A DNA stretch of 64,000 bases from DASWJZ01 sp963846475 (GTDB lineage: Bacteria > Pseudomonadota > Alphaproteobacteria > Rhizobiales > Afifellaceae): contig CAWJVZ010000004.1 of assembly GCA_963846475.1 (NCBI GenBank), positions 4,154,001 to 4,218,000 on the forward strand. Reading direction: 5' to 3'. The position numbers were made by a program, and so were the translations under genes. This document shows positions 35,482-43,996 of the stretch, in pieces; within the stretch, counting starts at the first letter, position 1, and the number at the start of each line of letters is the position of its first letter. The notes below the pieces were generated by a model. The model saw nothing but the letters and a program-made list of their open reading frames with translations. It made no database searches and was not told the origin of the DNA.

Positions 35482-35814
35482 CTAAAGCGCGTCCGACGGC
35501 GTTGTTTCTCCGAGATTGGTGAGGGTGACGCTCGCCTCGGGGAAACGTGCCGTGATCTCCAGGGTGCCGCCGAGCGCCTCGATATAGCGGCGCAGCGAGC
35601 TCACATGCATGTCGGCGCGCTTCTCCAGCTTGCCGACGGCCAGCTGACCCACCTCAAGGCTGCCGGCGAGCTCCTCTTGCGAGATGTCGAGCGCCTTGCG
35701 CAGCTCCTCCAGCGTCATTTCTTCGCGTAGGGCCGCCGCCTTCGAAGCGATACGCGCGCGGCGCTGCGGGGTGAGGCCCTTGGCGAGTTCGGTAAAGGGT
35801 CGATGGCCGGTCAT
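35482..35814 (-). CDS. XRE-family transcriptional regulator, antitoxin-like
   Basis: A 110-residue protein with a Cro/C1-type helix-turn-helix at about residues 37-70 (LEELRKALDISQEELAGSLEVGQLAVGKLEKRADMHVSSLRRYI in outline) and a short beta-rich tail (GGTLEITARFPEASVTLTNLG). It is the type seen as the antitoxin of HigBA/RelE-like pairs. The toxin normally lies immediately upstream; the 160 bases upstream here encode nothing recognisable. Orphan regulator or antitoxin. Confidence 0.8.
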   Translation of the reverse strand: MTGHRPFTELAKGLTPQRRARIASKAAALREEMTLEELRKALDISQEELAGSLEVGQLAVGKLEKRADMHVSSLRRYIEALGGTLEITARFPEASVTLTNLGETTPSDAL

Positions 35815-35977
35815 GGGACGAGGCGCTTATTCCCTGCCCTCCAAAACCTCACGATGACCGTGGGCCCAGGGGCCATGGTTCCAGAAGCGGCCCTGGGCAA
35901 GGCCCCTCTAGGTCGAGACGGCAACGCCTCCGGCCGGAGCAAAAGCCGGCCCGGAGGCGCCTCGTCGTAGCCCCAGG

Positions 35978-36847
35978 TCACTCCACCTTGTACGCTGCCA
36001 CCGATCCGTTCATCATCATCGGGATCACCACGAGCTTCTGGTCCGGTATGAACTCCAGATCGGCGCTGCCCTGGTCCAGGTCCATGATGGTTTCGGCCTT
36101 GCCATCGGGAGCGACTTTCAGGAGCCCGCCCGACAGCCAGTCCGTGGCGAAATAGCCGCCGGCCCCGTCGGCCTCGACTCCGTCCAGATTGCCGGCCGGG
36201 TCGGTGCTGCCGAGCGGCGTGATCGCCTTGGTCTGAAGATCCACCGCCTTCATGTGTCCGGCCACCTTGGTCGAGAAATCGGGGGCCATGACGCCCCAGG
36301 ACCCGACCACCAGCCGCCCGTCCTCGGCAAATAAGCCGTTCGGGTTCTCCAGCGCCGCATCCTGGACCCAGACCTCGAACTTGTCGCCGTCAAGCGCCCA
36401 GATCGTGTCCGTCATCATGTCGGAGACGAAAACGCGGCCGTCGGAGGTCACGGCGACATCGTTCAAGAACTTGGCGCCGGGCGCGTCGTATTTCGTGCTG
36501 ACCTCGCCCTTGGCCACGTCGACGACAACCAGCTGATCGACGTCGGCCACGTAGAGCTTGCCGTCTGCGAGGGCCATTCCCTTCGGAGCGTTGAGGCCGC
36601 TGACCCATTCGGCGTCGGTCACCGTTCCGTCGGGCGACAGCTTCGCGATGAAGCCGGTGGCGTCCTTGGCGTTGGGCTCGCCGGCCACATCGGAGACGTA
36701 GATCGTTCCGGCCGCAGCGTCGTAGACCGCCAATTCGGGATTCTTCAGGCCGGTAGCCTCCCAGACTTTTTGCGGCTCGGCCGCGCCGGCTGCGGCTGCC
36801 AACAGAATTCCGGCGGCGAATGTGGAGCTAAGCAGAATCGATTTCAT
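35978..36847 (-). CDS. Exported SMP-30/gluconolactonase-like beta-propeller protein
   Basis: A 289-residue protein with a signal peptide (MKSILLSSTFAAGILLAAAAGAAE in outline) and SMP-30-like repeats: VWEATGLKNPELAVYD, GLNAPKGMALADGKLYVADVDQLVVVD, FLNDVAVTSDGRVFVSD and NPNGLFAEDGRLVVGSWG. The family contains calcium-dependent lactonases; the conserved Glu and Asn/Asp metal positions look present (PELAV, LNDVAV). Substrate unknown; periplasmic. Start ATG 36847 is preceded by GGGAGG. Confidence 0.8.
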   Translation of the reverse strand: MKSILLSSTFAAGILLAAAAGAAEPQKVWEATGLKNPELAVYDAAAGTIYVSDVAGEPNAKDATGFIAKLSPDGTVTDAEWVSGLNAPKGMALADGKLYVADVDQLVVVDVAKGEVSTKYDAPGAKFLNDVAVTSDGRVFVSDMMTDTIWALDGDKFEVWVQDAALENPNGLFAEDGRLVVGSWGVMAPDFSTKVAGHMKAVDLQTKAITPLGSTDPAGNLDGVEADGAGGYFATDWLSGGLLKVAPDGKAETIMDLDQGSADLEFIPDQKLVVIPMMMNGSVAAYKVE

Positions 36848-36946
36848 GATGTCCTCCCTTGAACCGACCGCCAGCAGATGGGCGCCTGCCCCTGCGGCGA
36901 CAACCACCTAAACTAACACGGATGTGCGCGCGCCGGCCCAAATTGA

Positions 36947-37579
36947 TCATTGACGTGATACCGCAAGATTGACCCCGAGCGTGACGAGGATGCCGCCGCC
37001 GATCCGCCGGGCAAGAATGTTGGCAGCCCGGGATGCGACGAGCAGCCTGGTCATTCTCTCCGCAGCCAGCACACAAAGGCCATCGGTAACTGAAAACATG
37101 AAGTTCACTATCGTGCCAAGAACAAGAATCTGCCCCCACACCGGCAACGTTGCGGAACTGTCAATGAACTGGGGCAGAAAAGCGAGGTAGAACAATGCGG
37201 TTTTCGGATTCAGCACTTCGACGGTGATACTGTCCCGCAGTGCCCGGTGGCGTGGAATCGATTCGGGCTGCGCAGCCGACAAGCCGACCGGTTTCGCGGA
37301 CCTGAACAGCTTTATCCCGAGCCAGACCAGATAGGCGGCTCCGGTGAATTTCACGATCGCATAGAGGGCCGGAACCGCCTCCAGCAGCACCGCCAGTCCA
37401 AGCGCCGCCGCCAGAATGTGGGCATATCCCCCGATATGAAGTCCGGCCGCCGACAACCAACCCGCGCGATGTCCCCCCGCGATGGTCTGGGCTGCGGCAT
37501 AGAGCATCCCAGGGCCAGGCACGCATGCGAAAATCACCGTCGCAACGAAGAATGGTATCAGGAGATCAGATGAAGGCAT
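36947..37579 (-). CDS. LysE/RhtB family amino-acid exporter
   Basis: A 210-residue integral membrane protein with about six hydrophobic helices and the family motif FACVPGPGMLYAAAQTIAGGHRAG near the N-terminus. NPKTALFYLAFLPQF is also typical. It exports amino acids or derivatives; the specificity is unknown. Start ATG 37579; a longer upstream reading is rejected because it overlaps the fdh-side promoter region. It is divergent from the TorD fusion gene. Confidence 0.9.
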   Translation of the reverse strand: MPSSDLLIPFFVATVIFACVPGPGMLYAAAQTIAGGHRAGWLSAAGLHIGGYAHILAAALGLAVLLEAVPALYAIVKFTGAAYLVWLGIKLFRSAKPVGLSAAQPESIPRHRALRDSITVEVLNPKTALFYLAFLPQFIDSSATLPVWGQILVLGTIVNFMFSVTDGLCVLAAERMTRLLVASRAANILARRIGGGILVTLGVNLAVSRQ

Positions 37580-37690
37580 GACCAGGCCCCTGCCGCCGCC
37601 AAAGGCCTGTAGCACGGGATGCGAGCTGGCCGGGCATCGTTGCGGGGCGGCGAACGGTCGCCCCTTGGTGCAAAGTGCCTCCGATTTAAG

Positions 37691-37718
37691 TTGCAATCAC
37701 CCCATAGGGGCGTACTAT
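37691..37718 (+). promoter_or_regulatory. Candidate promoter with spacer palindrome before the HTH-TorD gene
   Basis: TTGCAA (37691-37696) and TACTAT (37713-37718) are separated by 16 bases, each a 4/6 match to the -35 and -10 consensus. The spacer holds the perfect palindrome CCCC-ATA-GGGG (37700-37710), well placed to act as an operator. A start near 37725 would give a short leader to the TTG at 37761. Confidence 0.4.
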
Positions 37719-37760
37719 GCGTTCGCCCAAGCAAGGCGAAGCGCCGACGGGGCCAAGAAA

Positions 37761-38546
37761 TTGAAGAGAGATGCAGGGGTCGAGGAAGCGGTCAGGGCCG
37801 TGGGCGGCATCGGCGCCCTCGCGCGTGGGTTGGGCATTGCCCAGCCCTCCGTCTCGACGTGGCACCGCATCCCCGCCGAGCGCGTGCTCGCGGTCGAAGG
37901 CCTGACCGGCATTTCCCGGACCATGCTGCGGCCCGACCTCCATCCCCCCGAAGCGGAGACTTCTCCGAGCGAGGACGACGACATCGCGGAGGCGCGGGCG
38001 CAGGAATATGCGCTGCTTGCGTCGCTGCTGCTGCGTGCTCCCGACGCGGAGGTCCTGGCGCGGCTGTCGCGCCTGCAGGGCACGCCGACGCCGATCGGCC
38101 TGACCCATATCGCGCTCGCTGACGCGGCGGCCGCGGCCAGCGGGACGCAAGTGCAGCGCGAGTTCTTCGAGCTGTTCATCGGGGTCGGGCGCGGCGAGCT
38201 GCTGCCCTACGCGTCGTATTACCTCACCGGCTTCCTGAACGACCGGCCGCTGGCGCGGCTCCGCGCCGACCTAGCCCAGCTCGGCCTGGCGCGCGCCGAA
38301 GGCCACTTCGAGCCGGAAGACCATATCGGCACGCTCTGTGAGATCATGAGCGGGTTCGCCGACGGGCGATTCGCGGTCGGCGCGCCGGAGGAGAAGGACT
38401 TCTTCGGACGTTTCCTGCTGCCCTGGGCGCCGCGCTTCTTCGCCGATCTGGAGCACGCCAAAGCGGCGGACTTCTACAGGGCGGTCGGCGCCGTCGGCCG
38501 GACCTTCATCGAGATCGAGGCGGAAGCTTTCGCCATGGAGAGCTGA
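37761..38546 (+). CDS. HTH (YdaS/Cro-like) - TorD chaperone fusion for formate dehydrogenase
   Basis: About 261 residues. Residues ~1-55 form a YdaS/Cro-like helix-turn-helix (VEEAVRAVGGIGALARGLGIAQPSVSTWHRIPAERV in outline), where the recognition helix lies around AQPSVSTWHR. The rest is an all-helical TorD/DmsD chaperone domain with EYALLASLLLRAPD, FFELFIGVGRGELLPYASYYLTG and GPEDHIG-like FEPEDHIGTLCEIM. TorD proteins bind Tat leaders of molybdoenzymes; here the client is probably the alpha subunit two genes on. The DNA-binding part suggests that client occupancy could feed back on transcription (inference). TTG start chosen; uncertain. Confidence 0.82.
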   Translation: MKRDAGVEEAVRAVGGIGALARGLGIAQPSVSTWHRIPAERVLAVEGLTGISRTMLRPDLHPPEAETSPSEDDDIAEARAQEYALLASLLLRAPDAEVLARLSRLQGTPTPIGLTHIALADAAAAASGTQVQREFFELFIGVGRGELLPYASYYLTGFLNDRPLARLRADLAQLGLARAEGHFEPEDHIGTLCEIMSGFADGRFAVGAPEEKDFFGRFLLPWAPRFFADLEHAKAADFYRAVGAVGRTFIEIEAEAFAMES

Positions 38547-38627
38547 GCGGGTCGGGTTAACGGGCGCCAAAGGCGCCGGATTGCAACACATGCGCAGGCA
38601 ACGCCTGCGCCGGACGGAGGACGGACG

Positions 38628-38849
38628 ATGCAGGAGAAGCAGGACACCGGGATGGACCGCCGGAAATTTCTCCGCGCCGTCGGCGGCGCGTCGACCGCCG
38701 CCGTCGCCACCGCCGCCGCGTCGCTCGCCGCGACCGAGGCTGAGGCCTACAACCCCGGCGATGAAGAGACGAAGGCCCGCTACAATCCGGAATCGGACGA
38801 CGTAAAGGCCTTCTACCGCACCAACGGCTACGAGACACTGAAGAAGTGA
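38628..38849 (+). CDS. Formate dehydrogenase region Tat-target small protein
   Basis: A 73-residue protein: MQEKQDTGMDRRKFLRAVGGASTAAVATAAA carries a textbook Tat motif (DRRKFLR), followed by a short mature part ending in NPESDDVKAFYRTNGYETLKK. It matches the small Tat-target family found directly upstream of formate dehydrogenase alpha subunits. Its role is unknown; it may escort or anchor the enzyme. Seven bases separate its stop from the next start. Confidence 0.9.
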   Translation: MQEKQDTGMDRRKFLRAVGGASTAAVATAAASLAATEAEAYNPGDEETKARYNPESDDVKAFYRTNGYETLKK

Positions 38850-38856
38850 GGGCGCC

Positions 38857-41799
38857 ATGCTGACCAAGCGCAAGAGCGGCGAGGCGAGCCGCACCAGACT
38901 GCAGGCCCTTTCCGCCGCCATCGGCGCCCAGGCCGTCGACCGCCGCACCTTCCTCCGCCGCTCCGGACTGACCGTCGGCGGGCTGGCGGCGCTCGGCACG
39001 ATCCAGCTCGGCTCGGTGCAGAAGGCGAAGGCGATCAGCCCCCCGCAACCGGGCGTGCCGATCGAGATCAAGAAGAACATCTGCACGCATTGCTCCGTCG
39101 GCTGCACGGTGACGGCGGAGGTACAGAACGGCGTGTGGACCGGGCAGGAGCCGTCCTGGGCGAGCCCGCTCAACCGCGGCACCCATTGCGCCAAGGGCGC
39201 GGCGATCCGCGAGATCGTGCACGGCGACCGCCGGCTGAAATATCCGATGAAGCTGGTCAACGGCCAATGGGAGAAGCTCGCCTGGGAGCAGGCGATCGAC
39301 GAGATCGGCGACAAGCTGCTGGAGGTGCGCGAGAAGGCCGGGGCGGATTCCGTCTATTGGCTGGGCTCGGCGAAGTTCACCAACGAAGCCGCCTACCTCA
39401 TGCGGAAATTCGGCGCCTTCTGGGGCACCAACTCGGTCGATCACCAGGCGCGCATCTGCCATTCGACGACGGTCGCCGGCGTGGCCAACACCTGGGGCTA
39501 CGGCGCGCAGACCAATTCCTACAACGACATCCGCAACGCCAAGACGATGGTGTTCATCGGCTCCAACGCCGCCGAGGCGCATCCGGTCGCCATGCAGCAC
39601 CTCTTGGCATCGAAGGAGATCAACAAGGGGAACATGATCGTCATGGATCCCCGCTTCACCCGCACGGCGGCGCACGCCACCGAATATGTGCGCTTCCGCA
39701 ACGGCACCGACATCCCGCTCATCTGGGGGCTGCTGTGGCACGTCTTCCAGAACGGCTGGGAGGACAAGGAATTCATCGCCCAGCGCGTCTACGGCATGGA
39801 CGAGGCGCGCAAGGAAATCGACAAGTGGAACCCGGAGGAGGTCGAGCGCGTCACCGGCGTTCCCGGCGAGCAGCTGAAGCGGGTGGCGGAGATGTTCGCC
39901 ACGCAGAAGCCGGCCACCATCATCTGGTGCATGGGCGCCACGCAAAAGACCGTCGGCACGGCCAATGTGCGGGCCTTCTGCATCGCCTGCCTGGCGACCG
40001 GCAATGTCGGCAAGCCCGGCACCGGCGCCAACATTTTTAGGGGCCACACCAACGTGCAGGGCGCCACCGACCTCGGCCTCGATATCACGTCGCTGCCGCT
40101 CTATTACGGCCTGACGGAGAGCGCCTGGAAGCATTGGGCGCGCGTCTGGGAAGTGGAATACGAATGGCTGCAAGGCCAGTTCGACGAGGTCCCCGCCAAG
40201 GCCGACCGCAAGCCCCGAACCCGCAAGGAGAACATGGAGACGCCGGGGATCACCTCGACGCGCTGGTTCGACGGCGTGCTGTCGCCCGAGGAGGACATCG
40301 ACCAGCGGACGACCATCAAGGCCATGGTGGTGATGGGCCACAACGGCAACACCGTCACGCGCATGCCGGAGATGATCAAAGGCCTGGAGAAGCTTGAGCT
40401 CCTCGTCGTCGCCGACCCGCATCCCACCATTTTTGCGGCGATCAGCAACAAGAAGGACGGCATCTACCTCCTGCCGGCGGCGACGTCCCTGGAGATGGAC
40501 GGCTCGCGCACCGCGTCGAACCGCTCGCTGCAATGGGGCGAGAAGATCGTCGAGCCGCCGTTCGAGGCGAAGAACGACTACGAGATCATGTATCTCCTGG
40601 CGATGAAGCTCGGCTTCGGCCAGGAAATGTTCAAGAACATCGAGGTGGTCGACAACAAGCCCCTCGCCGAGGACCTGTTGCGCGAGATCAATCGCGGCGG
40701 CTGGTCGACCGGCTATTGCGGGCAGTCGCCGGAGCGCCTCAAGGCGCATATGAAGAACCAGCACAAGTTCGACTTGGTGAGCCTCCGCGCCCCGAAGGAC
40801 GACCCGGAGGTCGGCGGCGACTATTATGGGCTTCCCTGGCCGTGCTGGGGCAAGCCGGAGATCCGCCATCCCGGCAGCCCGATCCTCTACCGGACGGACG
40901 TGCATGTGAAGGAGGGCGGCAGCACCTTCCGCGCCCGCTTCGGCGTCGAGCGGAACGGCGCAACGCTCCTGGCGGAGAATTCCTACAACGAGGGCTCGGA
41001 GCTGACCGACGGCTATCCCGAGTTCTCCATGGCCGTGCTGAAGAAGCTCGGCTGGGACAAGGACCTGACGCCGGAAGAGCTGGCGGTTATCCAGAAGATC
41101 GGCGGCGAGAAGGTCGACGCGGTGGGCTGGTCGGTGGATCTTTCCGGCGGCATCCAGCGCGTCTGCCTGGAGCACGGCGTGATGCACTACGGCAACGGCA
41201 AGGCGCGCGCCGTGGCGTGGAACCTGCCGGACCCGGTGCCGGTGCACCGCGAGCCGATCTACTCGCCGCGGGTGGACCTCGTGGCCGAATATCCGACGCG
41301 GCCCGACGAGCGGCAGTTCCGCCTGCTCAACGCCGGCTTCAGCGTGCAGAAGGCGGCGATCGACAACGAGATCGCCAAAAAATTCCCGATCATCCTCTCC
41401 TCCGGCCGCCTCGTCGAATATGAAGGCGGCGGCGAGGAGACGCGCTCCAACAAGTGGCTCGCCGAGCTGCAGCAGGACATGTTCGTGGAGATCAATACGG
41501 ACGATGCGGCGGCCCGCGGCATCGCCGACGGCCAGTGGGTCTGGGTCGACGGGCCGGAGAACAAGGCCAAGGCCTATGTCAAGGCGCTGGTGACGGAGCG
41601 GGTCGGCAAGGGCGTCGCCTGGATGCCGTTCCACTTCTCCGGCTGGTACATGGGCGAGGACCGGCGAGCCCGTTATCCGCAGGGCGCCGATCCCATCGTG
41701 CTCGGCGAAAGCGTCAACACGCTGACGACCTACGGCTTCGACCCGGTCACCGGAATGCAGGAAACCAAGGTCACGCTCTGCCAGATCCGGGCGGCGTGA
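38857..41799 (+). CDS. fdhA: Formate dehydrogenase alpha (catalytic) subunit
   Basis: A 980-residue molybdopterin oxidoreductase. The Tat leader has RRTFLRRSG at residues ~29-37. The [4Fe-4S] site is CTHCSVGC then HCAKGAA, and the metal ligand is Cys in ARICHSTTVAG; no in-frame stop, so it is not a selenoprotein. The C-terminal molydopterin dinucleotide-binding region has GRLVEYEGGGEETRSNKWLAEL. It oxidises formate to CO2 in the periplasm and passes electrons to the beta subunit. Operon: Tat-target protein, alpha, beta, gamma. Confidence 0.96.
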   Translation: MLTKRKSGEASRTRLQALSAAIGAQAVDRRTFLRRSGLTVGGLAALGTIQLGSVQKAKAISPPQPGVPIEIKKNICTHCSVGCTVTAEVQNGVWTGQEPSWASPLNRGTHCAKGAAIREIVHGDRRLKYPMKLVNGQWEKLAWEQAIDEIGDKLLEVREKAGADSVYWLGSAKFTNEAAYLMRKFGAFWGTNSVDHQARICHSTTVAGVANTWGYGAQTNSYNDIRNAKTMVFIGSNAAEAHPVAMQHLLASKEINKGNMIVMDPRFTRTAAHATEYVRFRNGTDIPLIWGLLWHVFQNGWEDKEFIAQRVYGMDEARKEIDKWNPEEVERVTGVPGEQLKRVAEMFATQKPATIIWCMGATQKTVGTANVRAFCIACLATGNVGKPGTGANIFRGHTNVQGATDLGLDITSLPLYYGLTESAWKHWARVWEVEYEWLQGQFDEVPAKADRKPRTRKENMETPGITSTRWFDGVLSPEEDIDQRTTIKAMVVMGHNGNTVTRMPEMIKGLEKLELLVVADPHPTIFAAISNKKDGIYLLPAATSLEMDGSRTASNRSLQWGEKIVEPPFEAKNDYEIMYLLAMKLGFGQEMFKNIEVVDNKPLAEDLLREINRGGWSTGYCGQSPERLKAHMKNQHKFDLVSLRAPKDDPEVGGDYYGLPWPCWGKPEIRHPGSPILYRTDVHVKEGGSTFRARFGVERNGATLLAENSYNEGSELTDGYPEFSMAVLKKLGWDKDLTPEELAVIQKIGGEKVDAVGWSVDLSGGIQRVCLEHGVMHYGNGKARAVAWNLPDPVPVHREPIYSPRVDLVAEYPTRPDERQFRLLNAGFSVQKAAIDNEIAKKFPIILSSGRLVEYEGGGEETRSNKWLAELQQDMFVEINTDDAAARGIADGQWVWVDGPENKAKAYVKALVTERVGKGVAWMPFHFSGWYMGEDRRARYPQGADPIVLGESVNTLTTYGFDPVTGMQETKVTLCQIRAA

Positions 41800-41813
41800 G
41801 GAGGAGATAGACC

Positions 41814-42410
41814 ATGGCCCGGATGAAATTCCTCTGCGACGCCGACCGCTGCATCGAGTGCAACGCCTGCGTCACCGCCTGCAAGAACGAGCACGACGTG
41901 CCGTGGGGCATCAACCGCCGGCGCGTCGTCACCATCAGCGACGGCAAGCCCGGCGAGCGCTCGGTGTCGATGGCCTGCATGCACTGCACCGACGCGCCCT
42001 GCGCGGCGGTGTGCCCGGTCGATTGTTTCTACAACACCGCCGACGGGGTGGTGCTGCATTCCAAGGACCTGTGCATCGGCTGCGGCTATTGCTTCTACGC
42101 CTGCCCGTTCGGCGCGCCGCAATATCCGCGCGTCGGCAATTTCGGCTCGCGCGGCAAGATGGACAAGTGCACCTTCTGCGCCGCCGGCCCGGAACCCGAT
42201 TCCACCGAGGTGGAATACATAAAATACGGCGCCAACCGCCTGGCCGAGGGAAAACTGCCGCTCTGCGCGGAGATGTGCTCGACCAAGTCGCTCCTGGCCG
42301 GCGATGGCGAGATCATCGCGGCGATCTACAAGGAGCGGGTGACGCAGCGCGGCTACGGCTCCGGCGCCTGGGGCTGGCAGACGGCCTATCGGGAGACGAT
42401 CACGGTGTGA
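41814..42410 (+). CDS. fdh3B: Formate dehydrogenase beta subunit, 4Fe-4S
   Basis: A 198-residue ferredoxin-type subunit with four cysteine sets: CDADRCIECNACVTACKNEH, CMHCTDAPCAAVCPVDC, CIGCGYCFYACPFGAPQ and CTFCA...LCAEMC, each broken here into pieces. They fit four [4Fe-4S] clusters relaying electrons from the alpha subunit to cytochrome b. It has no Tat leader and no transmembrane anchor, so it is probably exported in complex with the alpha subunit. The ATG is preceded by GAGGAG. Confidence 0.95.
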   Translation: MARMKFLCDADRCIECNACVTACKNEHDVPWGINRRRVVTISDGKPGERSVSMACMHCTDAPCAAVCPVDCFYNTADGVVLHSKDLCIGCGYCFYACPFGAPQYPRVGNFGSRGKMDKCTFCAAGPEPDSTEVEYIKYGANRLAEGKLPLCAEMCSTKSLLAGDGEIIAAIYKERVTQRGYGSGAWGWQTAYRETITV

Positions 42411-42464
42411 CCGGGCGCGGCCAGAGGCGCCACGGAAAGCAGAAGAGAAGGGGAGGGGAGGGGT

Positions 42465-43502
42465 ATGCCTTCGATGAGGATTGTCCGGCTGGTTTGGCCG
42501 CTTCTCGCCGTTCTGATTCTAGCGATCGGGCCGGTTGCCGCCCCGGCCCTCGCCCAGACCCCGGGCATGTCGCAGGAGGACACCGGCAGTAACCCGACGG
42601 CGCAGTCCGTGAACGAGGCGCAGCTCCTCGAGGAGCTGCAGAAGATCGAAGGCCGCGTCACCATTCCCGACGGCAAGGCGACGCTGCTCGAGCAACCGCA
42701 GGGGCGCGACTACCGCGCTTTCCACGAGCGCATGCTGCCGTGGATCGCCGCCATCCTGATAATTGGGATGCTGATCCTGCTTGCGCTGATGTATTTCATG
42801 AAGGGGCGCATCCGCCTGCATACGCCGGAAACCGGCGTCAAGATCAGGCGCTTCAACGTGGTGGAGCGGCTGACGCACTGGATGACAGCGACGGCCTTCA
42901 TCATCCTGGCCATCACCGGCCTGAACTATTTCTTCGGCAAGCGGCTGATCATGCCGCTGATCGGCCCTGACGCCTTCTCGACCTGGACCGTTTGGGCGAA
43001 ATACGCCCACAATTTCCTGGCCTGGCCGTTCATGCTGGGGGTCATCATCATGCTGATCCTGTGGATCAAGGGCAACATCCCGGACCGCTACGACGCGACG
43101 TGGCTCAAGCATTTTGGCGGCTTCTTCTCCGGCCGGCACGTCCCGGCGGGGCGCTTCAACGCCGGCCAGAAGCTGATTTTCTGGTCGGTGGTGATCGGCG
43201 GCATCGCGCTGGCGGCGTCCGGCATCGTGATGCTGTTCCCGTTCTCGCTCGCCGACATCAACGGCATGCAGACGGCGCAATATATCCACGCCATCGCCGG
43301 CGTGATCATGATCGCCATCATCCTCGCCCACATCTATATCGGCACGCTCGGCATGGAGGGCGCCTACCAGGCGATGGGATCGGGCGAGGTCGATCTCGCC
43401 TGGGCGCGCGAGCATCACAGCGCCTGGGTGGAGAAGGAACAGGCCAGGGCGGCGACCGGCGGGACGGTGCCGCGCGGCACGGCGGCGACGCCGGCGGAAT
43501 AA
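42465..43502 (+). CDS. Formate dehydrogenase gamma subunit (cytochrome b)
   Basis: A 345-residue membrane protein. An N-terminal hydrophobic leader (VWPLLAVLILAIGPVAAPALA) precedes a periplasmic stretch, then about five helices. Haem-ligand histidines fit RLTHWMTA, YAHNFLAWPF and YIHAIAGVIMIAIILAHIY. It carries electrons to the quinone pool. The C-terminal tail is polar with EHHSAWVEKEQARA. Last gene of the catalytic operon, 54 bases after the beta subunit stop. Confidence 0.94.
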   Translation: MPSMRIVRLVWPLLAVLILAIGPVAAPALAQTPGMSQEDTGSNPTAQSVNEAQLLEELQKIEGRVTIPDGKATLLEQPQGRDYRAFHERMLPWIAAILIIGMLILLALMYFMKGRIRLHTPETGVKIRRFNVVERLTHWMTATAFIILAITGLNYFFGKRLIMPLIGPDAFSTWTVWAKYAHNFLAWPFMLGVIIMLILWIKGNIPDRYDATWLKHFGGFFSGRHVPAGRFNAGQKLIFWSVVIGGIALAASGIVMLFPFSLADINGMQTAQYIHAIAGVIMIAIILAHIYIGTLGMEGAYQAMGSGEVDLAWAREHHSAWVEKEQARAATGGTVPRGTAATPAE

Positions 43503-43996
43503 GCAGGCTAGGCATCAGGCCTTAGAGCAGGGTTCGGCCGGCGGGGTGTTTCTCTTTTTGCAGGCCCGCACGCCGACTGCGCCACGGACAAAAAAGGCCG
43601 CCTCGGGCAGCGTCACCCCGAGGCGGCCTCTTCAAGCCTCCGCCCTCCCGTAACGGCGGCTGTCGCCCCGCCTCGTCAGTCTTTGGGGGAAAGGACGGCG
43701 GGGATCGATCAGCTTAACGTAGGTTAATGGGACGGGGTTCCCTCGCGCTTACAGAAAAATGTGCTGCTGGAGAGCGGTCGGGGCAGGTGGGAAGTCGCTG
43801 CCTACGTTTCGCTTGTTCATCCCGGTTTGCCGCGGGGCGGCAAGACCGGGACGCCCACCGTCCGGATGAGACTGGCCGCAGCGCCGATCGTCGCGATAAA
43901 TCGGCACCCTTCGGTGTTCATGGGTCCCGGACAGCGTCGCTGCGCGCCGCTTCCGGGATGACAAATTGAGGGAATGGCGCTGCTTCGCGGCTTCGG
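43503..43996. other. 494-base gene-free stretch after the formate dehydrogenase operon
   Basis: No plausible gene on either strand. It holds a strong intrinsic terminator reading leftward at 43590-43629. Near 43925-43960 there is a pair of arms, TCCCGG and CCGGGA, around a GC-rich middle, resembling a dispersed palindromic repeat. The 350 bases upstream of the terminator on the minus strand are unassigned. Confidence 0.6.
43590..43629 (-). terminator. Strong leftward intrinsic terminator
   Basis: Perfect 13-bp stem AGGCCGCCTCGGG / CCCGAGGCGGCCT with a nine-base loop. Read on the minus strand it is followed by TTTTTTG. On the plus strand the tail (CTTCAAG) is poor, so its main direction is minus. 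The nearest upstream minus-strand gene ends at 43997. Confidence 0.8.

Noticed and set aside
38557..41634. Open frame of 1,025 codons on the minus strand opposite fdhA
   Set aside because: It is the mirror of a strongly conserved high-GC gene, with Arg/His/Leu-rich sequence and no recognisable domain. Long antisense frames are expected at this GC content.
38857..41799. Selenocysteine-containing formate dehydrogenase
   Set aside because: The metal-ligand position is Cys (ARICHST) and there is no in-frame TGA.
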